Notes: generated from the sequence alone by a model not told the origin. Counted from the first letter of the stretch, positions 7,160-16,059 are shown. The stretch is 20,047 nt of DNA from Pyrodictiaceae archaeon (GCA_027046105.1 JALTZQ010000060.1:1-20047), one strand, 5' to 3'. Translations and numbers: made by a program.

Positions 7160-7167
7160 CTAATAAG
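7160..7167 (-). promoter_or_regulatory. TATA box of the UPF0145-CPBP operon
   Basis: CTTATTAG on the minus strand follows a purine-rich AAGGAGG that could serve as the TFB element. It is centred about 29 bases before TTG 7134, which fits a leaderless transcript. Confidence 0.42.
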
Positions 7168-7199
7168 CCTCCTTACCTTTATCCTCTGAGAACCAGCTA

Positions 7200-7210
7200 G
7201 GTTATTATAG
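7200..7210 (+). promoter_or_regulatory. TATA box of the eS26 gene
   Basis: GGTTATTATAG lies about 42 bases before ATG 7247, giving a short leader of roughly 10-15 bases. The gene is divergent from UPF0145, with the two TATA boxes only about 35 bases apart. Confidence 0.5.
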
Positions 7211-7246
7211 GGGTAGACGACGCGTCTAATCCCTCGGGTAACGGGG

Positions 7247-7537
7247 ATGCCTAAGAAGAGGCAAAATAGGGGTCGACACAAAGGCTCAAAAGGCCACGTA
7301 GATACAGTTCAATGCGACAATTGTGGTAGAATTATACCCAAAGATAAAGCGATAGCGGTAACACGCTGGTACTCACCAGTGGACCCTCAACTAGCACGTG
7401 AACTAGAAAAGAAGGGTGCAATAATAATGAAGTATCCTGTAACCAAGTACTATTGTGTAAGTTGCGCAATACACTATGGTATTGTGAAAGTACGGCCAGA
7501 AGAGGAGAGGAAGAGACCAGCAGGCCCAGTAATCTAG
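7247..7537 (+). CDS. rps26e: Small ribosomal subunit protein eS26
   Basis: The protein has 96 residues and begins MPKKRQNRGRHKG, the typical basic N-terminus. A zinc ribbon has CDNC early and CVSC later, with the conserved VTRWYSPVDPQ and KYPVTKYYCVSCAIHYGIVK segments between and after. It belongs to the archaeal and eukaryotic 30S/40S head-platform region, near the mRNA exit channel. Among archaea, eS26 is known mostly from crenarchaea and relatives, which helps place the organism. Start ATG 7247 gives the family length. Confidence 0.96.
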   Translation: MPKKRQNRGRHKGSKGHVDTVQCDNCGRIIPKDKAIAVTRWYSPVDPQLARELEKKGAIIMKYPVTKYYCVSCAIHYGIVKVRPEEERKRPAGPVI

Positions 7538-7583
7538 TTAACCCAAATAATCCTAGAATTCAATCCCGGGCCACTTCTTTCCA

Positions 7584-7593
7584 TACTTATACA
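7584..7593 (+). promoter_or_regulatory. TATA box of the TrmY-like gene
   Basis: TACTTATACA lies in the 112-base gap after eS26 and would start transcription near 7615. The TTG start is at 7650. Confidence 0.4.
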
Positions 7594-7615
7594 TCCTTCA
7601 CGTCCTCATAGCAAC

Positions 7616-7630
7616 TCCCTAGCCTAGGGA
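7616..7630 (+). promoter_or_regulatory. 15-base palindrome at the predicted transcript start
   Basis: TCCCTAG-C-CTAGGGA is a perfect dyad with 7-base arms and one central base. It sits about 25-30 bases after the TATA-like box and just before the TTG start. This is a common place for a repressor operator. It could equally be a small hairpin in the leader. Confidence 0.4.
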
Positions 7631-7649
7631 AATGGGGTAGCGTTTCCCT

Positions 7650-8237
7650 TTGACAATCAAGCTAGTAGAACGCTTAGTCTTTGTAGCCTACGCCGGCCAA
7701 ATGCAAGGTAATCCTCCATCGACTTTACATGGGTGGGCTTCACGCAAGGATAGGCTTGATATCATTGCTAGAGTGTTATTGGCCGCATTGTATCCTGCTG
7801 AGACTCTTCTACGTAGTAATAGTTTACTTGTGGTTTTCGATAATTACCCGGTGCTTGTGATTAGGCCAAGCTGCCTGCCCCATACTCTTAGGGGAGAGAT
7901 GGAGGCACGAAAACTTCTTCTCGATGTTTTTAAGGGTAGGATTTGTAGTAAGGTAAATGTCGATAACTTCGATGAGATAGTTAGTGCTTTGCAGAATAGT
8001 GGCTATTATATCTACTTGCTAAGTGAGGATGGAGAAGACATTTTTAATGTAAAGCCTTGGAGAAGATCTAAGACGGCATATATTGTAGGGACAAGGGTTG
8101 ATCCACCAAGACTACAGGAACTACCTCGGTTAAGTATAGGTCCACATAGCTATCTTGCAAGCCATGTAGTTGCCTTCATAAACTACTTACACCAAAAATG
8201 TTCTCGAAGAGAAAGGGAGAGGGATGATGATGGTTAA
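7650..8237 (+). CDS. TrmY-like SPOUT methyltransferase (tRNA pseudouridine-54 N1-methyltransferase family, divergent)
   Basis: The order of segments follows the DUF358/TrmY family. A first strand RLVFVAYAG is followed by KDRLDIIARVLLAALYP (family: GRLDV-RC--AAF), a strand SLLVVFDNYPVLVIRP, and the LRGEMEARKLLLDVFKG helix. The knotted C-terminal part has YIVGTRVDPP (family: FVLGDH) and LSIGPHSYLASHVVAFINY (family: SLGP...ASHCI...HNELD). TrmY methylates pseudouridine 54 in the T-loop of archaeal tRNAs using SAM. The GDH aspartate and the final NELD-type motif are not conserved, so substrate or activity may differ. The start is TTG 7650, with GGGGT upstream. It lies behind eS26 on the same strand. 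Confidence 0.62.
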   Translation: MTIKLVERLVFVAYAGQMQGNPPSTLHGWASRKDRLDIIARVLLAALYPAETLLRSNSLLVVFDNYPVLVIRPSCLPHTLRGEMEARKLLLDVFKGRICSKVNVDNFDEIVSALQNSGYYIYLLSEDGEDIFNVKPWRRSKTAYIVGTRVDPPRLQELPRLSIGPHSYLASHVVAFINYLHQKCSRRERERDDDG

Positions 8238-8311
8238 AAGCGGCTACCCCGAGGACCTCTTACCTTTATCCTCGGGGGATGGGCTAGGCCAGGCTACTGA
8301 CATCATCCTCT
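8218..8311. repeat. Nested inverted repeats between convergent trmY-like and proS genes
   Basis: The inner hairpin is perfect: CCCCGAGGA (8247-8255) with TCCTCGGGG (8269-8277) and a 13-base loop. Outside it, AGAGGGATGATG (8218-8229) can pair with CATCATCCTCT (8301-8311), with one bulged G. The element spans the 72-base convergent gap and the last codons of the TrmY-like gene. It may act as a terminator or mRNA-end structure in both directions. Confidence 0.5.
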
Positions 8312-9761
8312 AGTATGTTCTTGCAAGCCTTAGACTCGTTACTGCATCTCTGCTGCAAATGGGGCACTTCTTACCCCTTACCCATACTGGTCTTTCAAGC
8401 GGTGAGCCAAGGACATTTGCATCGACCTCTTCTTCGAGCCTCTTACCACACTCCTCAATACCGCACCATGGAAGCTCAACAATCCCTCTACGGTCTTCAA
8501 GGACTTTTCGCGCTTCTTCAACACTCTCTACTCGTGTTATCATTGAGTTTAGCCACTCCCAAGCTCTCCTCTTTAAACTCTCTCTTATATCCTTGAGAAC
8601 CTTGTTCACCTCTTCGACAAGCTGCTCCCTCTTAATAACCTTCTTCTCCAGCGTATCTCTCCTCACAAGAACCACTGTTGATGCCTCTACTTCACGTGGA
8701 CCTAGTTCTATACGTAAAGGCACCCCTTTAGCCTCCCATTCATAGAACTTCCTGCCAGGCCTCACATCCTCTCTCCAATCAACATATGCACGTAGACCTG
8801 CTCTTCTTAGCTCCTCTTCAACACTTTTTACATACTCCGATAGCTTTTTCTTCATGTCCTCGCTACCAGCAGGTATGGGGATTAGGACTACTTGTATTGG
8901 AGCCACATTAGGTGGTATGATAGCACCATGATCATCGCCATGTATGGCTATGAGAGTGGCGATTACTCTATCGGATATACCGTAGCTTGTTTGCCAAGCA
9001 TAGTCTAGGCTTTCATCACGCAATTGTATCTTGACCTCAAAGGGTATTGTGAAGTTTTGCCCGAGATGATGTGCTGTTCCTATCTGGAGAGAACGACCAT
9101 CGGGCATAACGGTGTCGAATGCTATTGTGTAGATAGCTCCCGCAAACTTGTCCCAATCAGGCCGCCGACTAATCACATAGGGTATCCCTAGTTCGTCGAA
9201 AATCTTCTTGTATAGCTCCACAGCCTCCGCAACCTGACGATCTGCATCCCCAAAACTATCGTGAACAGTATGCGCTTCTTTAAAGGTGGTAACTTCTCTA
9301 AGCCTTATCATTGGCCTTGTAGCCTTCGTCTCATACCTGAAAATGCTGACTATCTGGTAGTACTTCTTGGGTAATTCACGGTAGCTTTTTATCCAGAAAC
9401 TCTCCATGTACGTTATAGACGTCTCACTTGTAGGTCTTAATGCGAGTTTTACATCTAGCTCCTCCATACCTCCTTTTGTAACCCAGTAGACTTCACCCTC
9501 GAATCCACGAACGTGCTCACTCTCTTTACGTAAAAGGTGCTCAGGTATTAGTATTGGTAGCAATATTTCCTCGTGGCCATGGGAATCAAGTATTTCCCTA
9601 ACCAACTCTATGACGCGACGTCTTATCTGGAACCCATAAGGCAGCCATATACCCATTCCCTTAACAGGGTATCTGCCATAGTCATATATCCCTGCTTCCT
9701 CAATAATCCAGTCAAACCATCGAGAAAAATCACTACGCCACTTCTCTCTAGACACACCCAT
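8310..9761 (-). CDS. proS: Prolyl-tRNA synthetase, archaeal/eukaryotic type
   Basis: This is a 483-residue class II synthetase that charges tRNA-Pro. Motif 1 lies in the helix before [16 protein letters not shown]. The proline-binding LRPTSET is at 108-114. Motif 2 is [20 protein letters not shown] at 141-160, followed by KEAHT. Motif 3 is [20 protein letters not shown], around residue 260. An anticodon-binding domain follows ([11 protein letters not shown] onward). The C-terminal zinc domain has cysteines in WCGIEEC and KCPIC, and the chain ends in ARTY, the terminal tyrosine typical of this type. The bacterial editing insert is absent, as expected. ATG 9761 has GGGGT upstream and a clear TATA box. 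The gene converges on the TrmY-like gene. Confidence 0.97.
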   Translation of the reverse strand: MGVSREKWRSDFSRWFDWIIEEAGIYDYGRYPVKGMGIWLPYGFQIRRRVIELVREILDSHGHEEILLPILIPEHLLRKESEHVRGFEGEVYWVTKGGMEELDVKLALRPTSETSITYMESFWIKSYRELPKKYYQIVSIFRYETKATRPMIRLREVTTFKEAHTVHDSFGDADRQVAEAVELYKKIFDELGIPYVISRRPDWDKFAGAIYTIAFDTVMPDGRSLQIGTAHHLGQNFTIPFEVKIQLRDESLDYAWQTSYGISDRVIATLIAIHGDDHGAIIPPNVAPIQVVLIPIPAGSEDMKKKLSEYVKSVEEELRRAGLRAYVDWREDVRPGRKFYEWEAKGVPLRIELGPREVEASTVVLVRRDTLEKKVIKREQLVEEVNKVLKDIRESLKRRAWEWLNSMITRVESVEEARKVLEDRRGIVELPWCGIEECGKRLEEEVDANVLGSPLERPVWVRGKKCPICSRDAVTSLRLARTY

Positions 9762-9793
9762 GCCAGATACCCCACTCTACTCCCTCACATTAC

Positions 9794-9805
9794 CCTATTT
9801 ATAGG
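9794..9805 (-). promoter_or_regulatory. TATA box of proS
   Basis: CCTATAAATAGG on the minus strand is a near-consensus archaeal TATA box, about 38 bases before ATG 9761. It predicts a leader of about 10-15 bases containing GGGGT. Confidence 0.7.
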
Positions 9806-9904
9806 AAATAATTGTAGCTATCATTAAATAGTGGAAAAGATGGAGTAACATAAGAACACACCCTATGTAGACGAATAGGGAGGTAGAATGCCATATAGCC
9901 CATG

Positions 9905-9920
9905 TATTCTAAAAAACAAG
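9905..9920 (-). terminator. Likely U-rich terminator after atpK
   Basis: The minus strand has TTGTTTTTTAGAATAC about 40 bases after the atpK stop, with a six-T run at 9911-9916. T-runs without strong hairpins are the usual archaeal stop signal. The rest of the 190-base gap to proS holds the proS promoter, and I see nothing else there. Confidence 0.45.
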
Positions 9921-9952
9921 CTGACTTGGCACCATAGGTCCATCGACTATTT

Positions 9953-10276
9953 TTAGGCCGGCTTATTGAGTACTAGTACTAGTAGAGCTATGACTAGACC
10001 ATAGATTGCTAGACCTTCACCAAGTACTAGGAAGACTAGGAGACGACCAAAGAGTTCCGGTTTCTCGGCTAAGGCACTGCTTGCAGCCGAACCTGCTCTA
10101 CCCAGCGCAATACCAGCACCGAGAGCACTAAGTCCCATGGCCAAACCTGCACCTAGGGCATTACCTAGTAATGCCATACCAACTCCCGCAACAGGTTCTT
10201 CAGCAAATGCCACCATCATTGATCCCAGAAGAAGGCCTGCAAACACGGCTACTATGACTGCTCTCGCAGCCTTCAT
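9953..10276 (-). CDS. atpK: A-type ATP synthase proteolipid subunit K (c-ring)
   Basis: The protein has 107 residues. A first hydrophobic segment (about 5-25) is followed by the c-subunit hairpin. Helix 1 is glycine/alanine-rich (GNALGAGLAMGLSALGAGIALG), the polar turn is RAGSAASSALAEKPELFG, and helix 2 is VFLVLGEGLAIYGLVIALLVL. Glu87 is the ion-carrying carboxylate. The leading segment may be a signal-type or third helix. I chose ATG 10276, because GGTGG lies six bases upstream. A GTG at 10375 would add 33 residues that do not look like the family. The gene is one hairpin unit, not a fused duplicate. It is separated from the other ATPase genes by dtdA. No Gln in helix 1 and no Ser/Thr after Glu87 suggest proton rather than sodium coupling. 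Confidence 0.92.
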   Translation of the reverse strand: MKAARAVIVAVFAGLLLGSMMVAFAEEPVAGVGMALLGNALGAGLAMGLSALGAGIALGRAGSAASSALAEKPELFGRLLVFLVLGEGLAIYGLVIALLVLVLNKPA

Positions 10277-10347
10277 GGTTTCCACCGCCAAGGGCTTCCA
10301 AGCGCTAGCGTAAGCTAAAAGTCTTCCCTCTAACACTCTAGGAGAAC

Positions 10348-10360
10348 CCATATATTCACA
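10348..10360 (-). promoter_or_regulatory. Candidate TATA box for atpK
   Basis: GTGAATATATGGG on the minus strand would give a leader of about 50 bases to ATG 10276. Another TTTTAGC string near 10312-10318 would fit a shorter leader. The 247-base gap to dtdA otherwise shows no clear feature. Confidence 0.3.
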
Positions 10361-10523
10361 GACTCTCAGCTTCACTGGGTTTAAAACGGACTTACAATCT
10401 AGGAATTAATTAGGAAACGCATTAGAGACTTATGGTGTAGAAAAGCTCGTTGACGCAGAGACAGCCCCAGAACTCTTTTGATTAGCCTGGACCTCCCCTA
10501 CGACCATAAAGGGTAGGCGTGTA

Positions 10524-11366
10524 TTGCAAGAGAAGCAGGGATTAAGGATAGCACTAGTTTATAGTAAGCAGGATCCTGCTGGTGTTGGCGTAGCGTCTAG
10601 ATTAATGGGAGAGTATGGTTTTAGGGAGTGCAAGATAGCATATGACGGTTCAACTTGCAAAGTGCTTATGCAGCTTGATGCTATACTCGCTGGCTTTGAA
10701 GAAGACGTACTTGAACTTGGGTTCCTGGATAGAGTTCTAGATGCCGATGCCTACATTGTTTTATCTAGGCATAGCTCTACGAGTGGGGAGCCAACACTTA
10801 GTTTACACCATCCAGGAAACCCTACACCAAAAGCAGAGCATGGGGGAAGGCCACGGGAGCTCGCCTGGGCTTTTCCACGACTAGCCAAGACGCTACTACT
10901 AAGTTATCATCGCATCGCAAGTGAGGAGGGGTTACTTGATGAGTACCGGTTTACCCTAGAGGCTACTCACCACGGTCCAACAGAGCTCACGAGACCAATA
11001 ATATTCATTGAGATAGGGAGCCGTGAAAAACAATGGCAGGATCCACGTGCACAAAACGCGATGGCAATAGCTGTTGCCGAAGCGCTAGAAAGGGGGCCCA
11101 GTAGTTGTATTCCGGTCGTAGGTGTCGGGGGAACGCACTACCCCGACAAACACACTAAGCTAATGCTTGAACAAGACTATTGCTATGGCCACATTTTTGC
11201 AAAATACGTGTTCCCAGAGCTTGAGGCTAACACGTTAGCCCAGGGTATCGAGAAGTCCGTAGACCGGATAGAGAAAGTTATAATGTTAAAGGTGCCCTCA
11301 AGGATCAGAAGGATGGTAGAGGAGGTAGCCAAGAGAAAAGGGGTTTCTATCGAGCTATATAAGTAA
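10524..11366 (+). CDS. dtdA: D-aminoacyl-tRNA deacylase (archaeal DTD2 type)
   Basis: The 280-residue enzyme frees tRNAs from D-amino acids. All family blocks are present in order: SRHSSTSGEPTLSLHHPGNP near 100, a long helical middle, EATHHGPTELTRPIIFIEIGS around 150-170, REKQWQDPRAQNAMAIAV, VGVGGTHYPDKHTKLML around 195-210, and YGHIFAKY. Histidines in RHSS, THHGP, GTHYP and GHIF are the family's metal and active-site candidates. DTD2 is found in archaea and plants and is unrelated in fold to bacterial DTD. The start is TTG 10524, with GGGTAGG seven bases upstream. The gene lies between atpK (divergent) and the atpFEABD operon (convergent, 30-base gap). Confidence 0.95.
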   Translation: MQEKQGLRIALVYSKQDPAGVGVASRLMGEYGFRECKIAYDGSTCKVLMQLDAILAGFEEDVLELGFLDRVLDADAYIVLSRHSSTSGEPTLSLHHPGNPTPKAEHGGRPRELAWAFPRLAKTLLLSYHRIASEEGLLDEYRFTLEATHHGPTELTRPIIFIEIGSREKQWQDPRAQNAMAIAVAEALERGPSSCIPVVGVGGTHYPDKHTKLMLEQDYCYGHIFAKYVFPELEANTLAQGIEKSVDRIEKVIMLKVPSRIRRMVEEVAKRKGVSIELYK

Positions 11367-11396
11367 CAAGTACATCATCGGCCACGATACTAATCC

Positions 11397-12050
11397 TTAG
11401 GCGCCACGTTCTCTCCTTCTACGTATTTCGAGACGTCTTTTCAACATCTTAAGCCTCATTACGTCCTCGCGTAGCCTATCATCGAGTACTAGCTTGATGA
11501 ACTTTATCGCTGACTCGTAGCGAGGCATGATGCTATAATCTAGTGCATTTATCAGTCTCTGTGTCTCCCTTAACTCTTGGAGTAGTCTACGTAGTGCAGC
11601 TTCTGTCTCAACAACTTTGATGAGGGCTTTTAGTGCTTCAACAAGGTCCTTCCTAATCTCTAGCATCGATGGTGGGAACCGTGTAACTGCTGTAGGTGGT
11701 TCGGGGATAGTATCTGGCTGTACTGCTATTGTTGGTGTTTTCACTGCGAATAGTATTCTTGTACCAATATCCACACGTAGGTTATCCGGTATACCAGCAA
11801 CAACATTCCTTATATTTTCTGTACCGATAGTTGTTAATGAAGCAAAATATTTAGAGTATATGTGTTCAAGCGACTCAGCGGCCTTGCGATAACTCTGTTT
11901 ATATTCGTCAGCTGTTTGCCTTATATAGAGAAGAAGGACGTCACGCTTCTCTTCGAGCACTTTCCTTATTTTTCTAAGCATTTGAAGTTCACGACGAAGC
12001 CTGATGAGGTTTATTTTCGTTGGTAGTACCTTTCTCTGCTCAAAAGCCAT
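11397..12050 (-). CDS. atpD: A-type ATP synthase subunit D (central stalk)
   Basis: The 217-residue protein is almost wholly helical, with long coiled coils at both ends and a short beta-containing middle. The N-terminus KVLPTKINLIRLRRELQMLRKI and the C-terminal RLINALDYSIMPRYESAIKFI...RLKMLKRRLEIRRRRE are family signatures. Subunit D is the rotor shaft inside the A3B3 head, like gamma in F-type enzymes. It is the last gene of the F-E-A-B-D operon, starting three bases after the atpB stop codon. ATG 12050 has GGAG immediately upstream and GGTAGGAT a little further back. Confidence 0.95.
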   Translation of the reverse strand: MAFEQRKVLPTKINLIRLRRELQMLRKIRKVLEEKRDVLLLYIRQTADEYKQSYRKAAESLEHIYSKYFASLTTIGTENIRNVVAGIPDNLRVDIGTRILFAVKTPTIAVQPDTIPEPPTAVTRFPPSMLEIRKDLVEALKALIKVVETEAALRRLLQELRETQRLINALDYSIMPRYESAIKFIKLVLDDRLREDVMRLKMLKRRLEIRRRRERGA

Positions 12051-12053
12051 CTC

Positions 12054-13475
12054 CTATCCTACCCCCTTTTCTTCAACCCTTTTGCGATGGCGTGGATGGT
12101 ATTTTCTGACATACTCATCCTTTATCCTGAAAAGCTCAGATTCTGGCAGTATGCTAAGAACTTCCCATGCAATGTCGAGTGTCTCCTCTATGCTACGATT
12201 CTCGTAGAATCCTTGCTTTAGGAACTTTTGTTCGAACGCATCGGCAAATCTTAAGTATTTCCTGTCAACTTCGCTCAGACTCTCTTCACCAACTATCGTA
12301 GCAAGGCTACGTAGCTCAACAGCTCTTGCATAAGCTGCATAAAGCTGGTCAGAGACATTTGCATGGTCTTCACGAGTCTTACCTGGGCCTATACCCTCCT
12401 TCATGAGCCTTGATAAGCTCATGAGCACGTTTATTGGTGGGTATATCCCTCTATTCCAGAGCTCCCTACTTAGAACTATCTGGCCTTCAGTAATATAGCC
12501 CGTCAAATCTGGTATAGGATGTGTTATGTCGTCGTTTGGCATTGTGAGTATTGGAACCTGTGTTATACTACCCTTTCTGCCTATAGCCCTACCTGCTCGC
12601 TCATATATGCTTGCAAGATCACTATACATGTACCCTGGGTATCCTTGACGGCCAGGCACCTCTTCACGTGCGGCAGATATTTCGCGAAGCGCCTCACAGT
12701 AATTGGTCATATCTGTTAGTATGACTAGTACATGCATATCTTGTTCATATGCGAGGTATTCTGCTAAGGTAAGCGCAACGCGCGGTGTAATTATACGGAC
12801 CATTGGCGGCTCATCGGCTAAGTTGAGGAACATTGCTGTTCTTTTTATTGCACCAGTCTCTTCAAAGAAGCGCTTGAAGAATAACGCCTCATCGTGCATC
12901 ACGCCTATGGCCGCGAATACTACTGCAAACTCTTCTTCTTCACCTCTCACGGTAGCTTGTCGAGCTATCTGTGCAGCAAGCATGTTGTGTGGTAGACCAC
13001 CACCACTGAAGAGGGGGAGCTTTTGGCCTCGAACAAGCGTGTTCATACCGTCTATTGCGCTTATACCAGTTTGTATGAAGTCTTCGGGATACTGGCGTGC
13101 AGCAGGGTTAAGAGGTTCACCATTTACATCACGCCATATACCACTTATTATCGGTGGGCCGCCATCAATTGGCTCGCCTAGCCCATTAAATACTCTACCA
13201 AGCATTTCCTCGGAAACTTTTACTTCAAGCGTTCTTGCAAGAAACCGTACTTTAGCATTGGTTTTTGAGATTCCAGTAGTGCCTTCAAAAACTTGTACAA
13301 CAGCGTAGCCACGACCCGTGTCTAGGACACGTCCCTTCCTTCTCTCTCCACCAGGCAACTCTATCTCAACAAGCTCATCATATGCAGCATCACTAATACC
13401 TTCAACAACTAGGAGGGGGCCTCTGACCTCACTTATGGTCTCATACTCTCTCACGATTTGAGTAGCTTGCGCCAC
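12054..13475 (-). CDS. atpB: A-type ATP synthase regulatory/stator-side subunit B
   Basis: The protein has 473 residues and is the non-catalytic member of the A3B3 head. Where a P-loop would be it reads [21 protein letters not shown], the normal degenerate form in subunit B. Other signatures are an N-terminal beta-barrel ([10 protein letters not shown]), [55 protein letters not shown], and a helical C-terminal domain. I moved the start from GTG 13484 to GTG 13475, because GGAGGTG at 13482-13488 overlaps the first and has a six-base spacer to the second. It is preceded by a 125-base gap that may hold an internal promoter. Confidence 0.97.
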   Translation of the reverse strand: MAQATQIVREYETISEVRGPLLVVEGISDAAYDELVEIELPGGERRKGRVLDTGRGYAVVQVFEGTTGISKTNAKVRFLARTLEVKVSEEMLGRVFNGLGEPIDGGPPIISGIWRDVNGEPLNPAARQYPEDFIQTGISAIDGMNTLVRGQKLPLFSGGGLPHNMLAAQIARQATVRGEEEEFAVVFAAIGVMHDEALFFKRFFEETGAIKRTAMFLNLADEPPMVRIITPRVALTLAEYLAYEQDMHVLVILTDMTNYCEALREISAAREEVPGRQGYPGYMYSDLASIYERAGRAIGRKGSITQVPILTMPNDDITHPIPDLTGYITEGQIVLSRELWNRGIYPPINVLMSLSRLMKEGIGPGKTREDHANVSDQLYAAYARAVELRSLATIVGEESLSEVDRKYLRFADAFEQKFLKQGFYENRSIEETLDIAWEVLSILPESELFRIKDEYVRKYHPRHRKRVEEKGVG

Positions 13476-13492
13476 TTGAACCACCTCCCACG

Positions 13493-13535
13493 TAGGCCTT
13501 TCGGGGCTTAGAGAGTCTTAAACATAGGCCTTCGA
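13493..13535 (-). promoter_or_regulatory. Possible internal promoter before atpB, flanked by direct repeats
   Basis: The minus strand has CGAAGGCCTA (13526-13535), TATGTTTAAGAC as a TATA-like string, then CGAAAGGCCTA (13493-13503), 20-40 bases before the atpB start. A near-palindrome CACCAAATGGTG lies just beyond at 13537-13548. The layout suggests a regulated promoter, but this is inference. Confidence 0.35.
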
Positions 13536-13600
13536 GCACCAAATGGTGAAAGACCTGGGCTTGTAGAGGGTAAAAGGTACGGGTTAGAGGTGGTAAGGGT

Positions 13601-15391
13601 TTAGCGTCTTACTTCTTCTACTATGCGTTCAATTTCTTTGATTATTTCGTGCTTTATCTTATCTATTTCATCGGCCTTTTCGTTGGGTACATTGAATCTC
13701 GTCATTACCAGGTCTCTTAGCTTTACTGCAAGGGTATCCCTAAGTTTCGAGACTGGCACACCTGCTTCGACCGCACGTAGTGCCGCGTGATAGAATTCTA
13801 TGATTGCCTCGCGTTGCTTCCATTGTTTCTGTGGTGCTGCAAAGGCGTCAATGGGGTCAAACGCGTTTTGCTGTAGGAAGCCTTCTTTAAGAAGCCTAGC
13901 CGTCTCAAGGACTAGTTTATCCTTTTCGCTTAGACCTTCTGTACCCACAAGCCTTACTATCTCTTTAAGCTCGTCCTCACGAAGGAGTATTTCATAGGCC
14001 TCGTCACGGTACTGTTTCCATCTGGAATCTACGTTCTCGTGCCACCATTGAGCCACTAGGTCTACATAGGCTGAATAGCTCGTTATCCAGTTTATTGCTG
14101 GATAATGACGACTATAAGCGAGACTTGCATCGAGAGCCCAGAAAACTCTGATAAATCTCCTTGTATTCGACGTCACGGGCTCTGTAAAGTCGCCTCCAGG
14201 TGGCGATACTGCACCTACAACTGTTACACTTCCTATGCGTTGTGGTTTACCTGGGACAACTGCTCTACCAGCTCTACCATAGAACTCAGCTAGCCTTGAC
14301 GCTAGGTAGCTTGGATAGCCCTCTTCTGCAGGCATCTCCTCTAGACGACCAGCTATCTCACGCAATGCCTCAGCCCATCTACTCGTCGAGTCAGCAACAA
14401 GGAGGACATCATAGCCCATATCTCTGTAGTACTCGGCTATTGTTATACCCGTGTAGATGCTTGCCTCACGAGCTGCAACCGGCATGTTACTAGTATTAGC
14501 TATCAGGATCGTCCTCTCCATTAGTGGCCTACCAGTCCATGGGTCCTTGTACTTAGGGAATCTTATTAGCACCTCTGTCATCTCGTTACCTCTCTCGCCA
14601 CACCCTATGTAAATAACTATCTTTGCTGCACTCCACTGTGCAAGACTATGCAAGGTCACTGTCTTACCACTACCGAAGGGGCCTGGAATCGCTGCAGTAC
14701 CACCCTTGGCAATTGGAAACATTGTATCAATTACTCTCATACCAGTGATTAGCGGCTCTACGGGATCCAGTTTCTCCATAACTGGTCTCGGCTTGCGCAC
14801 TGGCCAGCGATGGTACATTTTGAGCTCTTTCTTACCCTCACCAGGAACCGTGAGAACTGCTATCGTATCCTCTATTGTATAGTCACCTTCAGAAGCAAGC
14901 CATTCAAGTGTGCCATGAGTATCTGGTGGAACCATTATCTTGTGCTCAACTAGCTCTGTTTCCTTGACACTACCTAGTATATCGCCTGGACCAACTTTGT
15001 CTCCAGGCTTTAGCCCCGTGTTTGGCCTAAAGTGCCATTTCTTGTTCCTATCAAGTGCTGGAACCTTAACCCCCCGTTTTACGAATATCGAGCCCGTTTT
15101 TTCACGTATCACCGTGAGAGGGCGTTGAATGCCGTCATAGATGCTGCCTATAATGCCAGGACCTAACTCAACACTTAGAGGAGCACCAGTACCATACACT
15201 GGTTCTCCAGGCTTGAGGCCACTAGTAGACTCATATACCTGGATATATGCCCTATCACCAACTATACGGTTTATCTCACCGACCAGCCTAGCTTCACCAA
15301 CCTCAACCATCTCATACATTTGAGCACCTGTCATACCTTCCGCAACAACAAGTGGACCTGCAACACGGATTATCTTACCAACTACGGGCAC
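13601..15391 (-). CDS. atpA: A-type ATP synthase catalytic subunit A
   Basis: The 596-residue catalytic subunit hydrolyses or makes ATP. The N-terminal barrel is [17 protein letters not shown]. The non-homologous insert of A subunits spans about residues 105-180. The P-loop GPFGSGKT is at 237-244, GERGNE with the catalytic glutamate near 266, and Walker [14 protein letters not shown] near 328-340. A helical C-terminal domain follows. There is no intein in the P-loop region, unlike some archaeal atpA genes. I prefer GTG 15391, which has GGGGGTG eight bases upstream and gives the usual N-terminus. TTG 15421 would add ten glycine-rich residues and lacks a ribosome site. It follows atpE by about 44 bases. 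Confidence 0.97.
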   Translation of the reverse strand: MPVVGKIIRVAGPLVVAEGMTGAQMYEMVEVGEARLVGEINRIVGDRAYIQVYESTSGLKPGEPVYGTGAPLSVELGPGIIGSIYDGIQRPLTVIREKTGSIFVKRGVKVPALDRNKKWHFRPNTGLKPGDKVGPGDILGSVKETELVEHKIMVPPDTHGTLEWLASEGDYTIEDTIAVLTVPGEGKKELKMYHRWPVRKPRPVMEKLDPVEPLITGMRVIDTMFPIAKGGTAAIPGPFGSGKTVTLHSLAQWSAAKIVIYIGCGERGNEMTEVLIRFPKYKDPWTGRPLMERTILIANTSNMPVAAREASIYTGITIAEYYRDMGYDVLLVADSTSRWAEALREIAGRLEEMPAEEGYPSYLASRLAEFYGRAGRAVVPGKPQRIGSVTVVGAVSPPGGDFTEPVTSNTRRFIRVFWALDASLAYSRHYPAINWITSYSAYVDLVAQWWHENVDSRWKQYRDEAYEILLREDELKEIVRLVGTEGLSEKDKLVLETARLLKEGFLQQNAFDPIDAFAAPQKQWKQREAIIEFYHAALRAVEAGVPVSKLRDTLAVKLRDLVMTRFNVPNEKADEIDKIKHEIIKEIERIVEEVRR

Positions 15392-15435
15392 CAGTGCTAC
15401 ACCCCCAACCCCAATGCTCAAGGCTGAAGGGGTAT

Positions 15436-16059
15436 TTATTCGGGGAAGAGCTTACGGAGGGCTATAGTTCTAGCCTCTTCTATGAGGTTACCAAGCACTG
15501 ATTCTAGCCTATAGTCTAGGCGGACGCTACCCTCCGCATCCTGGGCCACAAAGCCCCCTAGCCCGCTTATACTCTTCTCCGACAACTCTACGGGTAAACC
15601 TTCTTGGCGAAGCTTAGCCACAAGTTGTGCCACAATCTCTCGATCGCTTTCAACGGGGATAATTACTACCTGATCACTCCTTACACGTACTTGTTCAGTG
15701 GCTGCGCGTAGCAATTCCTCGAGACGCATGACATAGCGTTCTCTTGGCACTCTTTCCCTAAACCTTGCGAAAGCCTCACGCACTGCTCTCTCGATAAACT
15801 CGCTCTTTATCTTGGATATCTCCTTGCGTGCTTCAACGGTCTTTGCAGCTTCGAGCGCTGAGAGTTTCTCACGAAGGCTACGTACTTCTTCCCTTATCCT
15901 AGAAAGGGTTTCCTTGAGGATTCTCTCATACGATTCTGCAACAAGTCTACGTGCAGCCTCTAATGCTTCGTCAAGTTTGCTCATTAGTCTTTTTTCAGCT
16001 TCTTCTACAACTACTTCAGCAAGCCTCTCAGGATTACCCATGACGCGAGGACGCGGCAA
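15436..16059 (-). CDS. atpE: A-type ATP synthase peripheral stalk subunit E
   Basis: The protein has 207 residues. The N-terminal two-thirds is one long charged helix ([21 protein letters not shown] and the following [20 protein letters not shown]). The compact C-terminal head has [47 protein letters not shown], and a final helix. This is the E-stalk that holds the A3B3 head. Its partner helix, subunit G/H, is not in the window. The start is TTG 16059 with GGGGTGAT five bases upstream, a strong match to the crenarchaeal 16S end. It begins six bases after the atpF stop. Confidence 0.94.
   Translation of the reverse strand: MPRPRVMGNPERLAEVVVEEAEKRLMSKLDEALEAARRLVAESYERILKETLSRIREEVRSLREKLSALEAAKTVEARKEISKIKSEFIERAVREAFARFRERVPRERYVMRLEELLRAATEQVRVRSDQVVIIPVESDREIVAQLVAKLRQEGLPVELSEKSISGLGGFVAQDAEGSVRLDYRLESVLGNLIEEARTIALRKLFPE

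Noticed and set aside
7135..7281. N-terminal extension of the UPF0145 gene to 7281
   Set aside because: It would overlap the first codons of eS26 on the other strand, crosses both promoters, and adds residues the family does not have.
8224..8300. Box C/D guide RNA
   Set aside because: An ATGATGA and a CTGA are present, but they are 70 bases apart, with no D'/C' pair and a GC-rich hairpin in between. The ATGATGA also encodes the Asp-rich end of the TrmY-like protein.
10277..10375. N-terminal extension of atpK to GTG 10375
   Set aside because: The ATG at 10276 has a proper GGTGG ribosome site, and the extension does not resemble proteolipid subunits.
12703..13308. 201-residue plus-strand open frame opposite atpB
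   Set aside because: Its serine/threonine-rich composition is typical of the complement of a real gene. atpB on the other strand is unmistakable.
13601..15391. Intein in atpA
   Set aside because: Some archaeal atpA genes carry one at the P-loop, but here the P-loop region is continuous and the length is normal.
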